In this document: one piece after another, positions 32,262 through 34,215 of the stretch
Layout of the letters: each line of letters opens with the position of its first letter
Numbering within the stretch: position 1 is the first letter of the stretch
From: Plakobranchus ocellatus
Lineage: Eukaryota; Mollusca; Gastropoda; Plakobranchidae
Reading direction: 5' to 3'
Length of the DNA stretch: 34,215 bases
Assembly: GCA_019648995.1 (NCBI GenBank)
Contig: BLXT01000876.1
Location: 1,148,736-1,182,950, forward strand
The notes under the pieces: generated by a model
Database searches by the model: none
Told to the model about the DNA's origin: nothing
Seen by the model: only the letters and a program-made list of their open reading frames with translations
Position numbers and translations under genes: made by a program

Positions 32262-33339
32262 CTCACCGGGCCCTGGTCATTTCAAGGCTCGCCGGTTCTT
32301 GAAAACTGGCCATTTCAGACAGTTTTAAAAAAATTCTAGTGCTTCACTAAATTGTAGTACAAACTTCATTTTCACTGTGCATGTTTTGGTATTTCAGACC
32401 TCTACAAATGTGTTGATTTTATTTCTTTTAGTGTTGTTGATTTTTAATGATTTTTTAAAAATACCCTGCATTTCCCATTTTCGGAAAGCGTTTCCAGGCA
32501 GTAGAGACCCATAAGAAGCAGATCTACAAAATCTATAACCTGAGAAATATATTACATTTGGAATTAAATTTTGTCACCGAAAATAAAAAATCATTTTATT
32601 GAAACTGCTTCTTTAGTCTAAATCTAAATCTATCTCACCCCGCATCATGAAATCTTTAATTTGACTGTTCACCTTCATGGGTCATTGGCGTGTGAGCAGA
32701 GTAGATCTAGAATTACAGAAACCCGATATGACGATTTATAGCCTTATTATCGAAACTAGACCTAGATTTTTCACTCGAAATTCAAATGTCAATTTAGAAA
32801 GAAATTTCAACCTGTGTCACTTCTTAGAATCTCTAGATCTAGATCTAGTCTAGATTCTAAATCTAGATCTAGAGATCGAGATCGGATGGGCACTTAGGTT
32901 TGGGGACAAGAATTTTCGTTGAACAAAACCAACATTCTCGAAACGATTAGGAATGGAAATAATTTTCATTTTCGTCATCTGATTCCAGCTCATATGGCTC
33001 AACATCACTCTCTTCTGTAAACTCAAAAGTATCAAACACAATGAGCTATGATTCCGCTATTGTTTGGGTTGGAAACGAGTTCAGAATGACAGATCGACCG
33101 GTTGGGAGGTATCGTTCTTCAATCCGTTACTTTGAATACTTAAAATAGGAGAAACGCTGCAAATCGGGTATGGCCGTAAAGCTCGGAAATTCACGAAAAC
33201 AACCGAGAAAACCGGAAGATTCGATGACGTTGTTAACGTACTTCAAAAAATTCGCAAAGCCATGCCGAACATACTCAACATCAGGGCCTGGGCGCTACAA
33301 ATAGCATGTCGATACCGTTCGACACCAGGGCCTGGTGAG
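32262..33339. mobile_element. ~1.08-kb TIR element just after FLCN
   Basis: The left end TTAACTCACCGGGCCCTGGT and the right end, read in reverse as TTAACTCACCAGGCCCTGGT, form a 20-bp inverted repeat with one mismatch. TTAA at 32258-32261 and 33340-33343 may be the target duplication (as for Kolobok- or piggyBac-type elements) or part of the repeat. If it is part of the repeat, GGC on both sides would be a 3-bp duplication. There is no transposase ORF. Its centre holds an AGATCTAG-rich hairpin. Confidence 0.7.
32831..32874. repeat. TCTAGATCTAG inverted repeat
   Basis: CTCTAGATCTAGAT (32831-32844) is mirrored by ATCTAGATCTAGAG (32861-32874) across a 16-bp spacer that itself contains CTAGATT words. 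It lies near the middle of the TIR element. Confidence 0.8.
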
Positions 33340-33343
33340 TTAA

Positions 33344-34215
33344 GGCTTACTAAGTAATACAGGTGGGTCCATTTGTAATGACTTGATTTGTAATAGGATT
33401 CCTGCGGTTACAATGTCTTGAGTTTGCTTTCTTTTCATTTAAAAGACACTGAAAAAAAATTGTTCTTGTCTGTGTGAAAGAATATACTTGGCTTTTTCGG
33501 GTACACTGCTCACAGAATAACTGAATTTACAATATTTTTCCCCAGTGTACCTAAGTTTGTCTTTTCCTTTTTTTTGTCCTGTTTGTTTACATCCAGTGAC
33601 AAGTGGTCATTGTTTATTTTATGTAAATAATGTCTGTACAAAGGTTGTCTTCCTTTAATATTATGCTACAAACATAGAATTGTTATGAAGATTTACGCAA
33701 GCATTAACATTTTCTACATTTTTTTTTTCTACAAGTCTTAATATTCCTCATGTAAAAGCACTTGGCTGTAACAATGACATTGTGGCTCCTTAGTCCTCTT
33801 TATCTGATGTGTATTGTATGGTGAAAGAGTGGCTACACAACCAAATGATGGACATATAATACTACATAATGGTTATGCATTTGAATTTCTGTAATATCCC
33901 TCCATCTTTGGAACAGATTGCTGATATTGTTAGTATCATCATTAGGCTCAGAATCAAACTGAATGCTACTATGCTCACTGTTGGACCATTGTTTGTCAAC
34001 TTTTTGTCAGCTGCTTAAATTTTCAAACCTGCTATGGTGAAGGATTTTGCAAGTTTAATAGTAACACTCAACACTCTAGGCTATAGAAAATAATGTATAC
34101 AAATAACAAAAGGAAGTGAAGGTTAGACTTCTCTGAATGAAATTGACCTAAATAGGGAGTCAATTAAAAAATGACATCATGTTATGCCTATACTATTTTT
34201 TTTTTTTTTTTTTTT
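33344..34215. other. Downstream intergenic sequence
   Basis: AT-rich sequence after the last TIR element shows no coding segment, RNA gene or named repeat. It ends in a T run (34195-34215) at the window edge. Confidence 0.6.

Noticed and set aside
1..34215. CRISPR arrays, operons, phage or bacterial defence genes
   Set aside because: No regularly spaced repeats, no ribosome binding sites and no clustered ORFs. The intron structure and TE content are those of an animal genome.

Overview
The window is eukaryotic genomic DNA, most likely from a mollusc and probably a gastropod. It is AT-rich, intron-rich and full of homopolymers, microsatellites and decayed DNA transposons, with AGATCT/TCTAGA-rich words recurring from end to end. 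There are no operons, no ribosome binding sites and no long prokaryote-like ORFs. The species call is an inference from the animal-type gene, the exon/intron layout and the repeat style. A short run of Ns (16847-16865) shows it comes from a draft assembly.

One real gene runs through it on the + strand: the 3' part of folliculin (FLCN), the DENN-type Rag GTPase-activating protein of nutrient/mTORC1 signalling. Seven coding exons can be placed exactly: 1836-2106, 3103-3293, 17582-17695, 18471-18888, 25068-25170, 29483-29558 and 31811-31927 (stop). All have AG/GT borders, and the junction phases agree throughout (1, 0, 0, 1, 2, 0). Together they encode 429 residues, matching human FLCN from about residue 205 to the C-terminus, including CPQR, LLEGPPTEDT, GNQ, RCNILGLSP, LREEWM and LLKFWMTGLS. 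The N-terminal longin half, with its catalytic arginine, must lie upstream of the window.

The introns hold most of the sequence. Intron 3294-17581 (14.3 kb) carries two TIR elements with 6-bp target duplications (4547-5527 and 5767-9580), an unrecognised coding-like fragment (9855-10735), a tandem array of about 300-bp units (about 11500-12840) with an internally deleted mariner inserted in it (12318-12748), a duplicated segment (13850-14230) and the N gap. Intron 18889-25067 contains a four-level transposon nest: a repeat copy (19546-23660) split by a 3-kb insertion (20172-23219), which holds a pogo-like element (21556-22712), which holds a PIF/Harbinger-like MITE (22033-22352). A mariner transposase remnant lies at 24440-24580. 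Intron 25171-29482 holds a 2.4-kb TIR element with a 7-bp target duplication (25865-28274). Downstream of the stop, a candidate poly(A) signal (32216-32221) is followed closely by another TIR element (about 32262-33339).

The most notable features are four near-identical 3' splice acceptors produced by nested tandem duplication just before the first visible FLCN exon, one of which would add 27 residues in frame, and the readable transposon nest. I found no convincing new multi-gene system. The best unexplained coding signal is the fragment at 9855-10735.
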